NCBI RefSeq assembly: GCF_001412215.1
Contig: NZ_LLWP01000007.1
Span: forward strand, 1-64,000
Reading direction: 5' to 3'
Source: Pedobacter sp. Hv1
Lineage (GTDB): Bacteria > Bacteroidota > Bacteroidia > Sphingobacteriales > Sphingobacteriaceae
Length of the DNA stretch: 64,000 nucleotides
Shown here piece by piece: positions 20,836-28,990 of the stretch (the first letter of the stretch is position 1; each line of letters opens with the position of its first letter). The notes beneath the pieces are model-generated. The model searched no databases, was not told where the DNA came from, and saw only the letters and a program-made list of their open reading frames with translations. Made by a program: the position numbers and the translations under genes.

Positions 20836-21942
20836 TTAAAAATTTATTCTCATTTGATATGATGAACGTACTTTTTTACCATTTTGCAAGGCAGGTTCCC
20901 ACTTTGGGCTCGATTCAACAAGTCGAATTGCTTCTTTATCGGTAGCTTCATCTAAGCCACTCACCATACTTCCATTGGTAACTTCACCGTCTTTCTCTAC
21001 AACAAAACTCACCATTACGCTTCCTTTTTGATTAGAAACCTTTCTTGTTGTTTTAATCAGGTATTCCTTAAAAAGTTCAAATCCTCCGGGAAAGCTAGCT
21101 GCTTTATCAACTTTATTATTGTCATGCTTATCTGTCCTAAAATTTGATGATCGGAATGAGCACATAACGGTCAGCAAAACAATTAAAGGTAGGCACAGTG
21201 TATATTTCCATAAACGATAGTGTTTAGATTTTTTGCGTTGCAGCATCTTTATCCTCGATTCAAGTGTAGTAGCACTTTGAAAAGTATTCGTTAATGCCGG
21301 ACCAGTTTTAAAGCTTTGTAAAAATAATACCATGGCATACTGCTTTTTACTTTCTGCAAAGTTTGCGGCATGCTCATCTGCCAAATACTCGTGGATAAAC
21401 TTTAAACTTCTGCGGTAACAATAAATTAATGGATTGAACCAAAAAAATATGCCAATCAATTCAACAAATAAAATATCTAAGGTATGAAACTGCTTCACAT
21501 GTACATTTTCATGTGCCTGAATTACCTCTACTTCAGAAAGTTCTTGATCTACGATCTTTGTTTTCCAAAAAGAAAAAGCAGCACCTTTCTCAGGTAATGC
21601 CATCTGCCTTTTTACACCAACCAATTTGATCAACAATAAAGCCCCACTAATTACTACACCAGTCCAATAAATAATCAATAGCCAATCCAACTCTGTTTTG
21701 GCAACAAACATTAATTTTTCAGCACCGATAGTTGAAACTGTAGAAAGCATCAGCTCCATCTTGGGCAGCGCAAATAATACAGACAAGTTTAAGAATGGGA
21801 TAACCACAGACAGACAAAGTGCTGAGAGCAAGTAAATCCTGTTTAAAACAAAAAATGTTTCTCGCTTAAGTAACAACAAATAGAAAAGATAAAATACTGT
21901 AAGCGAAATGCTCGACCAGAAAAAGTAAAATTGAAGAGCCAT
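20836..21942 (-). CDS. BlaR1/MecR1-like M56 membrane metallopeptidase with TonB C-terminal domain
   Basis: 368 residues. Membrane segments at about 5-26, 36-57, 87-108 and near 240-255. The zinc-protease motif HENVH is at 144-148, followed by FWFNPLIY and the downstream glutamate region HEYLADEHA. The C-terminal 85 residues (from about SFPGGFELFKEYLI) form a TonB-like domain, usual for Bacteroidota M56 proteins in place of the penicillin sensor of BlaR1. In this family, activation of the metallopeptidase leads to cleavage of the partner BlaI-type repressor. The repressor gene ends 2 bases before this start, so the pair is translationally coupled. Confidence 0.92.
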   Translation of the reverse strand: MALQFYFFWSSISLTVFYLFYLLLLKRETFFVLNRIYLLSALCLSVVIPFLNLSVLFALPKMELMLSTVSTIGAEKLMFVAKTELDWLLIIYWTGVVISGALLLIKLVGVKRQMALPEKGAAFSFWKTKIVDQELSEVEVIQAHENVHVKQFHTLDILFVELIGIFFWFNPLIYCYRRSLKFIHEYLADEHAANFAESKKQYAMVLFLQSFKTGPALTNTFQSATTLESRIKMLQRKKSKHYRLWKYTLCLPLIVLLTVMCSFRSSNFRTDKHDNNKVDKAASFPGGFELFKEYLIKTTRKVSNQKGSVMVSFVVEKDGEVTNGSMVSGLDEATDKEAIRLVESSPKWEPALQNGKKVRSSYQMRINF

Positions 21943-21944
21943 TT

Positions 21945-22313
21945 TTAATCTTTAATTTGATCTATCATTTTAAGCAATTGTTCTGCATCTTTCATATCAA
22001 TTTTCTTTTCTCGAACAAAAAAAGAGAACATATCTTGCACCGAATTTGAAAAATAACTACCAAGAAACTTATCTGCTTCATGGCGCATATATTCTTCTTT
22101 AGTAATTAATGGATAGTACCTATGGGTTTTGCCGAAGGCTTCATAACCTAATACCCCCTTATTCTCCAAAATTCTAATAATGGTAGAAACTGTACTATAA
22201 GCGGGTTTTGGATCGGGTAGCTCCTGAATAATTTCCTTTACAAATGCTTTTTCTAATTTCCAAAGTACCTGCATCAATTGGCTTTCTACTTTGGTTAAGT
22301 CTTTAATGTCCAT
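21945..22313 (-). CDS. BlaI/MecI/CopY family transcriptional repressor
   Basis: 122 residues with the family winged helix: LTKVESQLMQVLWKLEKAFV, PAYSTVSTIIRILENKGVL recognition region, and the C-terminal dimerisation helix ending KMIDQIKD. Such repressors bind short palindromes as dimers and are inactivated by proteolysis through the M56 partner, encoded 2 bases downstream. The promoter in front carries an ACTAA-N4-TTAG palindrome, so autoregulation is likely, and the same site lies before the barrel receptor gene downstream. Confidence 0.94.
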   Translation of the reverse strand: MDIKDLTKVESQLMQVLWKLEKAFVKEIIQELPDPKPAYSTVSTIIRILENKGVLGYEAFGKTHRYYPLITKEEYMRHEADKFLGSYFSNSVQDMFSFFVREKKIDMKDAEQLLKMIDQIKD

Positions 22314-22330
22314 AGCTAAAAAAGTATGTA

Positions 22331-22361
22331 CAAATATAAACTAATAAATTAGCTATAGCAA
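22331..22361 (-). promoter_or_regulatory. Promoter of the blaI-blaR-like operon
   Basis: Minus-strand TATATTTG (22331-22338) fits the -7 consensus TAnnTTTG; TTG (22359-22361) lies 20 bases upstream as the -33 element. The spacing is the same as in the receptor promoter. Confidence 0.7.
22340..22353. promoter_or_regulatory. Probable BlaI autoregulatory operator
   Basis: ACTAATAAATTAGC has the ACTAA-N4-TTAG core found twice before the receptor gene, and it again fills the space between the -33 and -7 boxes. A further half-site ACTAA starts at 22361, 21 bases away. Confidence 0.62.
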
Positions 22362-22556
22362 CTAAACATCCATACAATTTGATGATGCAAAAATTTTTCC
22401 CATTTAGATCTCAATTTGGGATAATTTTAGCTAAAAGTTATCCTAACAGCAGAACTGATAAAAAAAATAAAGATTTTGTAAAAAATTCTGCAACATTCCA
22501 TTTCGAATGGTGACTTTAAAGTAACGAACCTAAAACTATCGATACAATACAGGTAA

Positions 22557-23096
22557 ATGATTACACAAGAAAGCCTTATAGTCATGTGCAAAAATGGAGA
22601 CCCCAATGCGTATACGGAGCTCTATAATAAATACGCCAAATATGTCTATAATGCAATTTGCAGATATGTAGAACACACTGCCGAAGCGGAAGATATATTG
22701 CAAGAAACCTTTGTAGATGCTTATCGAAATATCAACAGCTTAAACAACCCAAATAATTTTGGAGGCTGGGTAAAAAGAATAGCGATCAATAAAGCGATCA
22801 ATTGGCTGCAAAGAAGGCGATTTAAAATGATCGAGTTGGAACCAGAAAAAGAAAGCATAGCAGAAGAACCAATTGATGAGGATGATTTTGAATACACCAT
22901 GAGCAAAGTGAATAAAGCCATTGAGGCCCTCCCATTGATCTATAAAACGGTTTTTCAACTTTATGCCATTGAAAATATACCCCAGCTAGAAATTGCGCAA
23001 TTGTTGGGCATGACACACACAGGAGTAAGAACACAATATTTCAGAGCAAAAAACAAGCTCTTGGAAACCTTAAAGGAGATACAATATGAAAGGTAA
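22557..23096 (+). CDS. ECF-family RNA polymerase sigma factor
   Basis: 179 residues. Region 2 at about 15-75 (AYTELYNKYAKYVYNAI, EAEDILQETFVDAYRNI) and region 4 at about 115-170 (IEALPLIYKTVFQLYAIENI, EIAQLLGMTHTGVRTQYFRA). It overlaps the next gene by 11 bases, and that gene encodes a single-span membrane protein; the arrangement is that of a sigma factor with a membrane partner. Unlike the FecI-like protein at 17540-18151, it has no receptor gene in the cluster. Confidence 0.93.
   Translation: MITQESLIVMCKNGDPNAYTELYNKYAKYVYNAICRYVEHTAEAEDILQETFVDAYRNINSLNNPNNFGGWVKRIAINKAINWLQRRRFKMIELEPEKESIAEEPIDEDDFEYTMSKVNKAIEALPLIYKTVFQLYAIENIPQLEIAQLLGMTHTGVRTQYFRAKNKLLETLKEIQYER
23073..23080 (+). 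promoter_or_regulatory. Shine-Dalgarno site of the HEAT-repeat membrane gene
   Basis: AAGGAGAT lies 6 bases before the ATG at 23086, inside the end of the sigma-factor gene. Strong sites like this are rare in the window; it fixes the overlapping start and argues for coupled translation of the two genes. Confidence 0.7.
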
Positions 23097-23910
23097 ATTA
23101 GAAGAGTTTATTGATAGTGAAAGCGAAGCATTTGATCACCGTACACCAAACCCTTTGGTACTGGAGCGGATCAAACTGCAAATGCAGGGGCAAGAACCTA
23201 AAAAACCAAAGAAAGTTGTTGTCATTTCTTTCAGAGCCCTACAATGGAGTGCAGCAGCATGTTTTGTATTGGTATTGGGTACAGTGTTTTGGAAAATGAA
23301 TGCAAACAACAAACCTGAGGAGACCAAAATAGTTGCAAAAACAGCTAACAAAGCTCCTCAACAGGTAACAACTACTAGTGGCGCAACATTGCCATCAAAT
23401 GAAGTTGCACAACAACCATTAACTAAAGAGCATCGTTTTGAGGACGTAGATCAAGACATTGCTAACCGAAAAGTACGCATAAAGGAAGTATTTGAAAAGA
23501 CCAATGCTCCTGCTACTAAACAGGTCTTGTTTGATAAGCTGCATAATCAGGAATCGCCAGCTACCCGTATTCATATACTATCGGGTGTTTACCAAATGAA
23601 AAACATGAGCAAGGATGTAGTAGATGTACTCGTTCAAACGATGAACAACGATCCAAATACCAACGTAAGGTTGGCGGCATTAGATGGTCTTGCTAAATTT
23701 TACCGAGAAAGCTATGTTAAAAAGCAATTGGTCAATTCTTTAAAGAAACAACAAGATCCGATGGTACAGATTGCATTGATTGGCTTGTTAACCCGAATGA
23801 AGGAATCGGCCATTCTCTCAGAACTGGAGCAGATGGTAAAAGACCAAGATACCATGGATGCGGTTAAAGAAAGAGCTTATACCAGTATGTTCGAGTTGAA
23901 AAAAACTTAA
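23086..23910 (+). CDS. Single-span membrane protein with HEAT-like repeats, likely partner of the upstream sigma factor
   Basis: 274 residues. A short cytoplasmic N-terminus (about 1-45) could bind sigma; one membrane segment at about 50-67 (LQWSAAACFVLVLGTVFW); a low-complexity linker; then helical HEAT-like repeats from about 120 to 274 (TRIHILSGVYQMKNM, NVRLAALDGLAKFY, PMVQIALIGLL). No zinc-finger HxxxCxxC anti-sigma motif is visible. Its overlap with the ECF gene suggests an anti-sigma role with a periplasmic protein-binding scaffold; this is inference from context. Confidence 0.75.
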   Translation: MKGKLEEFIDSESEAFDHRTPNPLVLERIKLQMQGQEPKKPKKVVVISFRALQWSAAACFVLVLGTVFWKMNANNKPEETKIVAKTANKAPQQVTTTSGATLPSNEVAQQPLTKEHRFEDVDQDIANRKVRIKEVFEKTNAPATKQVLFDKLHNQESPATRIHILSGVYQMKNMSKDVVDVLVQTMNNDPNTNVRLAALDGLAKFYRESYVKKQLVNSLKKQQDPMVQIALIGLLTRMKESAILSELEQMVKDQDTMDAVKERAYTSMFELKKT

Positions 23911-23996
23911 ATCATCAAAAGCTAGCCTAGTCTATTTCCAAATATTAATCAGAAATCAAAATAATTATTTAACCAAACAATTTATTAAACACAAAA

Positions 23997-24767
23997 ATGA
24001 AAAAGAGAATTATTATCCTATTAATTTGCCTAGGTGCCCTAGGTGGTGCTTCTGCACAAGAGTTTAAAGTAGCGAAAGCAACTGGTAAACTGGTCATCAA
24101 ACTATCATCAGTTAGTGTTGAGGGCTACGATGGAAATGAAGTGATCTTCAGCAGTCAAAACAAAAGAATTACTGATGAACGGGCAGCAGGCTTATCAGTA
24201 CTTAGCGGTACAGGTATTACCGACAATACCGGAATTGGCATCAATGTAACAGACAAAGGAACAACGATAGAAGTGAATGAGGTTGCGCCTAATTTGGGCA
24301 AGATCAAAATATTGGTTCCAAAAGGTATGAGCATATCATATAACTGGCAAAATATGATCAATGCGAGCAAAATTGTTTTCAAAAACATCCAAAAAGAGAT
24401 CGACATCTCTGCACGTAACAATACAATAGAACTAGAAGATGTAAGCGGACCAATCAGCATTAATAGCATCTATGGATCGGTTATTGCCAAATTTAAAGAT
24501 AAAATTACCGGTCCAATCACCCTTGTGTCTATGTATGGAAATGTTGATGTATCTGTACCACTTGATACCAAAGCGAGCCTCAAACTTAAAAGCTCTTATG
24601 GTTATGTTTTTGCCGCTTCAGAGATGAAGATTGATTTGAAAAAGCGTGTAGAAGATGGTATGGTTGAATACAATAGCAGCAATATTGCCGGCAATTTAAA
24701 CGGTGGCGGTATCGAATTTAACCTCACCTCCGAATATGGAAAAGTATACCTAAGAAAAGGAAATTAA
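23997..24767 (+). CDS. Secreted DUF4097-like beta-strand repeat protein (copy 1)
   Basis: 256 residues. Signal peptide MKKRIIILLICLGALGGASAQ, then a body made almost only of short strands with recurring xSxYGxV units (INSIYGSVIAKF, SMYGNVDVSV, SSYGYVFAA, SEYGKVYLRKGN). This is typical of DUF4097-type beta-helix proteins found next to ECF sigma and anti-sigma genes. Location is periplasm or outer surface. Probably a target of the sigma factor upstream (inference). The next gene is its paralogue. Confidence 0.75.
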   Translation: MKKRIIILLICLGALGGASAQEFKVAKATGKLVIKLSSVSVEGYDGNEVIFSSQNKRITDERAAGLSVLSGTGITDNTGIGINVTDKGTTIEVNEVAPNLGKIKILVPKGMSISYNWQNMINASKIVFKNIQKEIDISARNNTIELEDVSGPISINSIYGSVIAKFKDKITGPITLVSMYGNVDVSVPLDTKASLKLKSSYGYVFAASEMKIDLKKRVEDGMVEYNSSNIAGNLNGGGIEFNLTSEYGKVYLRKGN

Positions 24768-24795
24768 TTGAACATCGACCATTAATTTGAATAAC

Positions 24796-25518
24796 ATGAA
24801 AACCAAACAGATCATTATTCTTTTAGTATTGCTTTCACCACTGGTTACCTTTGCACAAACAGTAATCAATCGCTCTTACCCAGTTAAAGCCGGGCAGAAA
24901 TTATCTTTAAAATTTGATCATCCACTAGTAAGGATCAGCACCTGGGATAAAAATGAAGTAGCTATTACAGCAAAAGTGACTATAAATGGTGGTGAACATG
25001 ATAGTGCTTTTACTTTACAAGACCAATCTACGGCAGAAACCTTAGAAATAAGCGATCTGATTAAGGACCAAGACAAATTGCCACGTCGGTATACCATATG
25101 GCAAGATGGAAAGAAAACCACTTTTAAAACCATCGAAGATCTTAAAGCCTATAAAGACCAAACTGGTATCAAATCTTATTCGGAAGGAACAGATATTGAT
25201 GTTAAACTGGAAATAAAAGTGCCGGCTCACATTGTTACAAATATCAAATCGACCTATGGGATGGTTGAGCTGGTTGATTTCAATGCACCAGTTAATGTAG
25301 ATGCTAAATATGGTGGCATTGATGCCAGCCTTAGCAAAGCACAAATAGGGCAAATAAAAGTAACCACCAATTATGGCAGAATCTACTCCAACCTTGATCT
25401 GGTACTAACCGACAAAAAACAGGAGAATTTTCTAACTTCCATTACAGCCGAGCCTGGTAAAGGACCAGCTTACGTTTTCGAATCGACCTACGGCAAGATT
25501 TACTTAAGGAAACAATAA
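24796..25518 (+). CDS. Secreted DUF4097-like beta-strand repeat protein (copy 2)
   Basis: 240 residues from the ATG at 24796 (a TTG nine bases earlier is also in frame). Signal peptide MKTKQIIILLVLLSPLVTFAQ, a strand-rich body with KSTYGMVELVDF, AKYGGIDASL, TNYGRIYSNL and the closing ESTYGKIYLRKQ. The C-terminal motif is nearly the same as in the gene upstream, so the two are tandem paralogues. They lie 28 bases apart and probably share one transcript. Confidence 0.75.
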   Translation: MKTKQIIILLVLLSPLVTFAQTVINRSYPVKAGQKLSLKFDHPLVRISTWDKNEVAITAKVTINGGEHDSAFTLQDQSTAETLEISDLIKDQDKLPRRYTIWQDGKKTTFKTIEDLKAYKDQTGIKSYSEGTDIDVKLEIKVPAHIVTNIKSTYGMVELVDFNAPVNVDAKYGGIDASLSKAQIGQIKVTTNYGRIYSNLDLVLTDKKQENFLTSITAEPGKGPAYVFESTYGKIYLRKQ

Positions 25519-25581
25519 GCTTTTACAGATACCGAGAGGAAGATGAAGCCTACCCGGATAATCAAACCAAACAAACCAACA

Positions 25582-26718
25582 ATGAAAAATAAGCTGAAAA
25601 TTTTAGCAGCCCTTATTTTATGGGCTAGCACAACTGTGACCATTGCCCAAACCAATTATGCAGATGAAAGGACCAAAAGATTGGATTCAATGTATAGCGC
25701 CTTGCATGCGGCTGATGCTTTTAATGGCAACGTGCTGATTGCCGAAAAGGGCAAAGTTATTTTTGAGAAAAGTTACGGGCTGGCCAACGAAAAAACAGGC
25801 GCAAAATTAAATGCAAATACCACTTTTGAGCTGGCTTCTGTTTCCAAACAGTTTACTGCAATGGGCATTGTTCTACTAAAAAAACAAGGAAAACTATCTT
25901 ATGAGGATGATATCACTAAATATATTCCAGAATTGGCCGATTACAAGGGAATAACCATTCAAAACCTGTTAGTGCATACTGGGGGCCTGCCCGATTACAT
26001 GAATATGGCCATTGCCAATTGGGATAAGGATAAGATTGCTACCAATAACGATATCCTCAACTTATTTCTAACCTTGAAACCAAAAAAGGCTTTTGAAACC
26101 AATGAAAAGTGGCAATACAGCAACACAGGATACCTGATCTTAGGCAGTATTATTGAAAGGGCAAGTGGCCAATCTTTTGGCGAATTCCTGAAACAATACA
26201 TCTTTAAACCATTGGATATGAAGAACAGCTTGGTTTACCGGAGCAGGTACCAGCCGCAAAAAATCGAAAATTATGCCTTGGCGTATGGCTACTCTGACAG
26301 TTTAAAAAGAAAAATTACAGTGGATGAAATGGGAAGAAATATGTACGTTTTCTTAGATGGAATTGTTGGAGATGGGATGGTAAATACTACGGCAAAAGAC
26401 CTCCTCAAATGGGACAGGGCTTTATACACCAATAAACTAGTGAATGAAGAAGATAAAAAAATGATCTTCTCTTCTTACCCTACCAATGACACTAAAGGCA
26501 CCAACTATGGTTTTGGCTGGTTTATCAACAACAGCAAAGATTTTGGCAAAATGGTTTATCATTCGGGCAGTTGGGCAGGTTATATTACCTATATTGAAAG
26601 GGACTTAGATAATGACAAAACGATCATTATCCTGCAGAACAACATGTTGAAGAACACTGAACTTCCCTCTAAAAACACCCGAAGAATACTCTATGGAATA
26701 CCCTTAGACAAGAAATAA
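25582..26718 (+). CDS. Class C beta-lactamase-family serine hydrolase
   Basis: 378 residues from the ATG at 25582, which begins a good signal peptide (MKNKLKILAALILWAS...TIAQ); a Met 39 bases upstream adds a non-signal extension. Motifs of the family: SVSK (nucleophile Ser86, Lys89), YSNTGY (Tyr-Ser-Asn) and HSGSWAG in place of KTG, with HTGGLPDYM between. Such exported enzymes are D-alanyl-D-alanine peptidases, esterases or amidases more often than true beta-lactamases. It follows the DUF4097 pair by about 60 bases and precedes a terminator, so it may be the last gene of the sigma-factor cluster. Confidence 0.9.
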   Translation: MKNKLKILAALILWASTTVTIAQTNYADERTKRLDSMYSALHAADAFNGNVLIAEKGKVIFEKSYGLANEKTGAKLNANTTFELASVSKQFTAMGIVLLKKQGKLSYEDDITKYIPELADYKGITIQNLLVHTGGLPDYMNMAIANWDKDKIATNNDILNLFLTLKPKKAFETNEKWQYSNTGYLILGSIIERASGQSFGEFLKQYIFKPLDMKNSLVYRSRYQPQKIENYALAYGYSDSLKRKITVDEMGRNMYVFLDGIVGDGMVNTTAKDLLKWDRALYTNKLVNEEDKKMIFSSYPTNDTKGTNYGFGWFINNSKDFGKMVYHSGSWAGYITYIERDLDNDKTIIILQNNMLKNTELPSKNTRRILYGIPLDKK

Positions 26719-26784
26719 CATTCTTTCAATTACACCTAGTTTGCAGTAAATCGTCCTGAAATAAGTTGACGAATTCATTATCAG

Positions 26785-26818
26785 TCCCGGTTGCAACAGT
26801 AGCCGGGATTTTTTTTGA
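26785..26818 (+). terminator. Rho-independent terminator after the serine hydrolase
   Basis: TCCCGG pairs with CCGGGA over a 12-base loop, followed by an eight-T run. It lies about 65 bases after the hydrolase stop and closes the cluster that starts with the sigma factor. Confidence 0.8.
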
Positions 26819-27008
26819 TAGCAGTTTTAGTTCAAAATTGACCACCCCTACTGCATAAAAACTTTGATACTCACCCAACAGATCAAAAATAATGCTCAAA
26901 ATGAGTTCAATATTATAGAATCAAACTTCTACTTTATAAACCAAAGCCTTTAAAAGAAGCATACCCCAGACATTTGCCCTCATTATTTAACAATCAAAAT
27001 TTAAAAAA

Positions 27009-27473
27009 ATGAGAAAAGTATTTCTATGTATCGGACTTAGTCTTTTGTTTCTGAATGTAAATGCTCAAGTAGATGAAACTAACAATGATTGGTTGGCGAT
27101 TAAAAAAACGTTAAACCTTTACATTGATGGGCAGGCCACGGGCGACTCGGCCATGGTAGCGCAAGCCTTTCACGACTCTTGGCAACTGAAAGGTTTTAGC
27201 GATGGCGAATTTAGGATCATACCCAAATCAAAGTACTTGGTAGGTTATAAAAAACGTGATAGCAAACCCAACAATTGGTCGGCCCGTACCGTATTTATCG
27301 ACATTTCAAACAATGCGGCTGTGGCAAAAGTTGAAATCAGTACGGCAAAATTATTGTTTACCGACTACTTCAATCTCCTGAAAACGAATCAGGGTTGGCT
27401 GATTGTAGATAAAATTTCAAGCCGTATTCCACATAAAACGGTCGAAGTACCAGTAGCCAAATCAAAGGAATAA
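27009..27473 (+). CDS. Secreted NTF2-like (putative lumazine-binding type) protein
   Basis: 154 residues. Signal peptide MRKVFLCIGLSLLFLNVNAQ, then one NTF2-like domain: LNLYIDGQATGDSAMVAQAF, a FRIIPKSKYLVGYKKR loop, and FTDYFNLLKTNQGWLIVDKI. This matches the Bacteroidota 'putative lumazine-binding' family; ligand or enzyme activity is not established. The same domain forms the C-terminus of the next gene, 36 bases downstream, so the two probably arose by duplication and fusion. Confidence 0.8.
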   Translation: MRKVFLCIGLSLLFLNVNAQVDETNNDWLAIKKTLNLYIDGQATGDSAMVAQAFHDSWQLKGFSDGEFRIIPKSKYLVGYKKRDSKPNNWSARTVFIDISNNAAVAKVEISTAKLLFTDYFNLLKTNQGWLIVDKISSRIPHKTVEVPVAKSKE

Positions 27474-27509
27474 TTCATTGTCTTCTTCTTACCTCATCAT
27501 TCTAATGAT

Positions 27510-28646
27510 ATGAATAAAATAATCATTTTATTACTTGTTTTAATTGGCTTACACCCAATAAGTAGCTCTGCACAACAAAAAATCCTATTTGTTACCTCAA
27601 ATCAGAGCTTTTATGGAAATACAAAAATAAGTACATCGAACCACTTTGAAGAAATTGTGGTTCCCTATCACCTATTTACAAAAGCTGGCTACGTGGTCGA
27701 TTTCATCAGCCCAAAGGGAGGAGCAATTCCTATTGGCTACATTAACGCGTCAGACAGTCTTCAAAAAAAGTATTTGTACGATGGTTGGTTTATGGACAAA
27801 TTGGAACATACCCACAAACCAAGTGAAATTAATCCTGCCAACTATTCAACCATTTTTTATAGTGGTGGTGGTGCGGCCATGTATGGTGTGGCAGAGGATG
27901 TAACCATCCAAAAAATTGCCAGAGAAATTTACAACAAAAATGGGGTAGTTTCAGCCATATGTCATGGCACAGCCGGATTGGCTTTTTTAAAAGATGAAAA
28001 TGGCAATTCTTTATATAAAAGCAGAAAACTGACAGGTTATCCAGACAAATTTGAGAATAAAGAGATGGAATATTACAAAACATTTCCATTTGCAATAGAT
28101 AAGGCAATTCAAAACAATGATGGAAACTTTGTGCATTCAGACAAGGGCGGAGATAGCTTTTATATTGTTGATGGCCGCTTTGTAACTGGACAAGACCCTT
28201 CTTCTGCCTCCAAAATGACCAATGCAATTATTACCATTTTAAATACCAATGCTAAGGGTACGAATAAGGCACCTGTAAAAACTGAATTAGATGAAGTTAC
28301 AGCGGTATTGCTTGATTACATTGAAGGTACAGCAAATGGACAACCCGAAAGACTGCGCAAGGCCTTTCATCCTAATTTCAATCTGTACACGGTTGCAAAA
28401 GATACCTTATGGACTCGTTCTGGTGAACAATACATTGCTAACATCAAAGTTGGCGAAAAGTCCAACAGAATTGGGCGGATCATTTCCATTGATATTGAAA
28501 AAGACGCAGCAATTGCGAAAGCAGAAATTGTAGTTCCCAATTCTCGAATTTTCACAGACTACTTTCTACTCCTTAAATACAAAGGCACTTGGAAAATTGT
28601 ACACAAAAGTTATAGTTGGCGAGAATTATCAAAAGACAGCCGTTAG
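27510..28646 (+). CDS. DJ-1/PfpI-family protein fused to an NTF2-like domain
   Basis: 378 residues. Signal peptide (IIILLLVLIGLHPISSSAQ); a DJ-1/PfpI glutamine-amidotransferase-like domain at about 23-250 with the nucleophile elbow AICHGTAG (Cys151), YSGGGAAMYG and the Hsp31-like FISPKGG and GWFMD segments; then an NTF2-like domain at about 262-378 (LLDYIEGTANGQPERLRKAF, FTDYFLLLKYKGTWKIVHK) homologous to the upstream gene. DJ-1 relatives act as chaperones, glyoxalase III or deglycases; export with an NTF2-like partner is unusual. A strong terminator follows. Confidence 0.88.
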   Translation: MNKIIILLLVLIGLHPISSSAQQKILFVTSNQSFYGNTKISTSNHFEEIVVPYHLFTKAGYVVDFISPKGGAIPIGYINASDSLQKKYLYDGWFMDKLEHTHKPSEINPANYSTIFYSGGGAAMYGVAEDVTIQKIAREIYNKNGVVSAICHGTAGLAFLKDENGNSLYKSRKLTGYPDKFENKEMEYYKTFPFAIDKAIQNNDGNFVHSDKGGDSFYIVDGRFVTGQDPSSASKMTNAIITILNTNAKGTNKAPVKTELDEVTAVLLDYIEGTANGQPERLRKAFHPNFNLYTVAKDTLWTRSGEQYIANIKVGEKSNRIGRIISIDIEKDAAIAKAEIVVPNSRIFTDYFLLLKYKGTWKIVHKSYSWRELSKDSR

Positions 28647-28703
28647 CATTGCTCTTTCCTTAGTATTAGCCAATTTATATTTCAATTTAGTTTTTAGTAG
28701 ATC

Positions 28704-28730
28704 AACTGGGCTGGCGAGCCCAGTTTTTCG
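28704..28730 (+). terminator. Rho-independent terminator after the DJ-1/NTF2 genes
   Basis: AACTGGGCT (28704-28712) pairs perfectly with AGCCCAGTT (28717-28725) over a GGCG loop, and the right arm leads into TTT. It lies about 58 bases after the stop codon. Confidence 0.85.
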
Positions 28731-28990
28731 TTGTTGATTTATCCATGCATTAATAAGATCAAGTTTAATTATATTTAGAAAATAGATTATCGGCCAATGG
28801 GTATAACTAAACCAATATTAACTTTCGTTTTTCTATCTCTTATGCTCCGCATTACTTTTTTGCAAAATATAGCTACTGTATCCTACTATTTTTGAATAGT
28901 TTGATAAATATCATATCAAGTTTTTTACCTTAGAGGAGTACTATATAAAATGGTATGTGACATTCAGCTACGTTGAGCATTACTTTCTTA
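28731..28990. other. AT-rich intergenic stretch before the cyclase-like gene
   Basis: With the preceding terminator this fills the 344 bases between two plus-strand genes. I see no open frame and no clear TAnnTTTG promoter with correct spacing. Confidence 0.5.
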
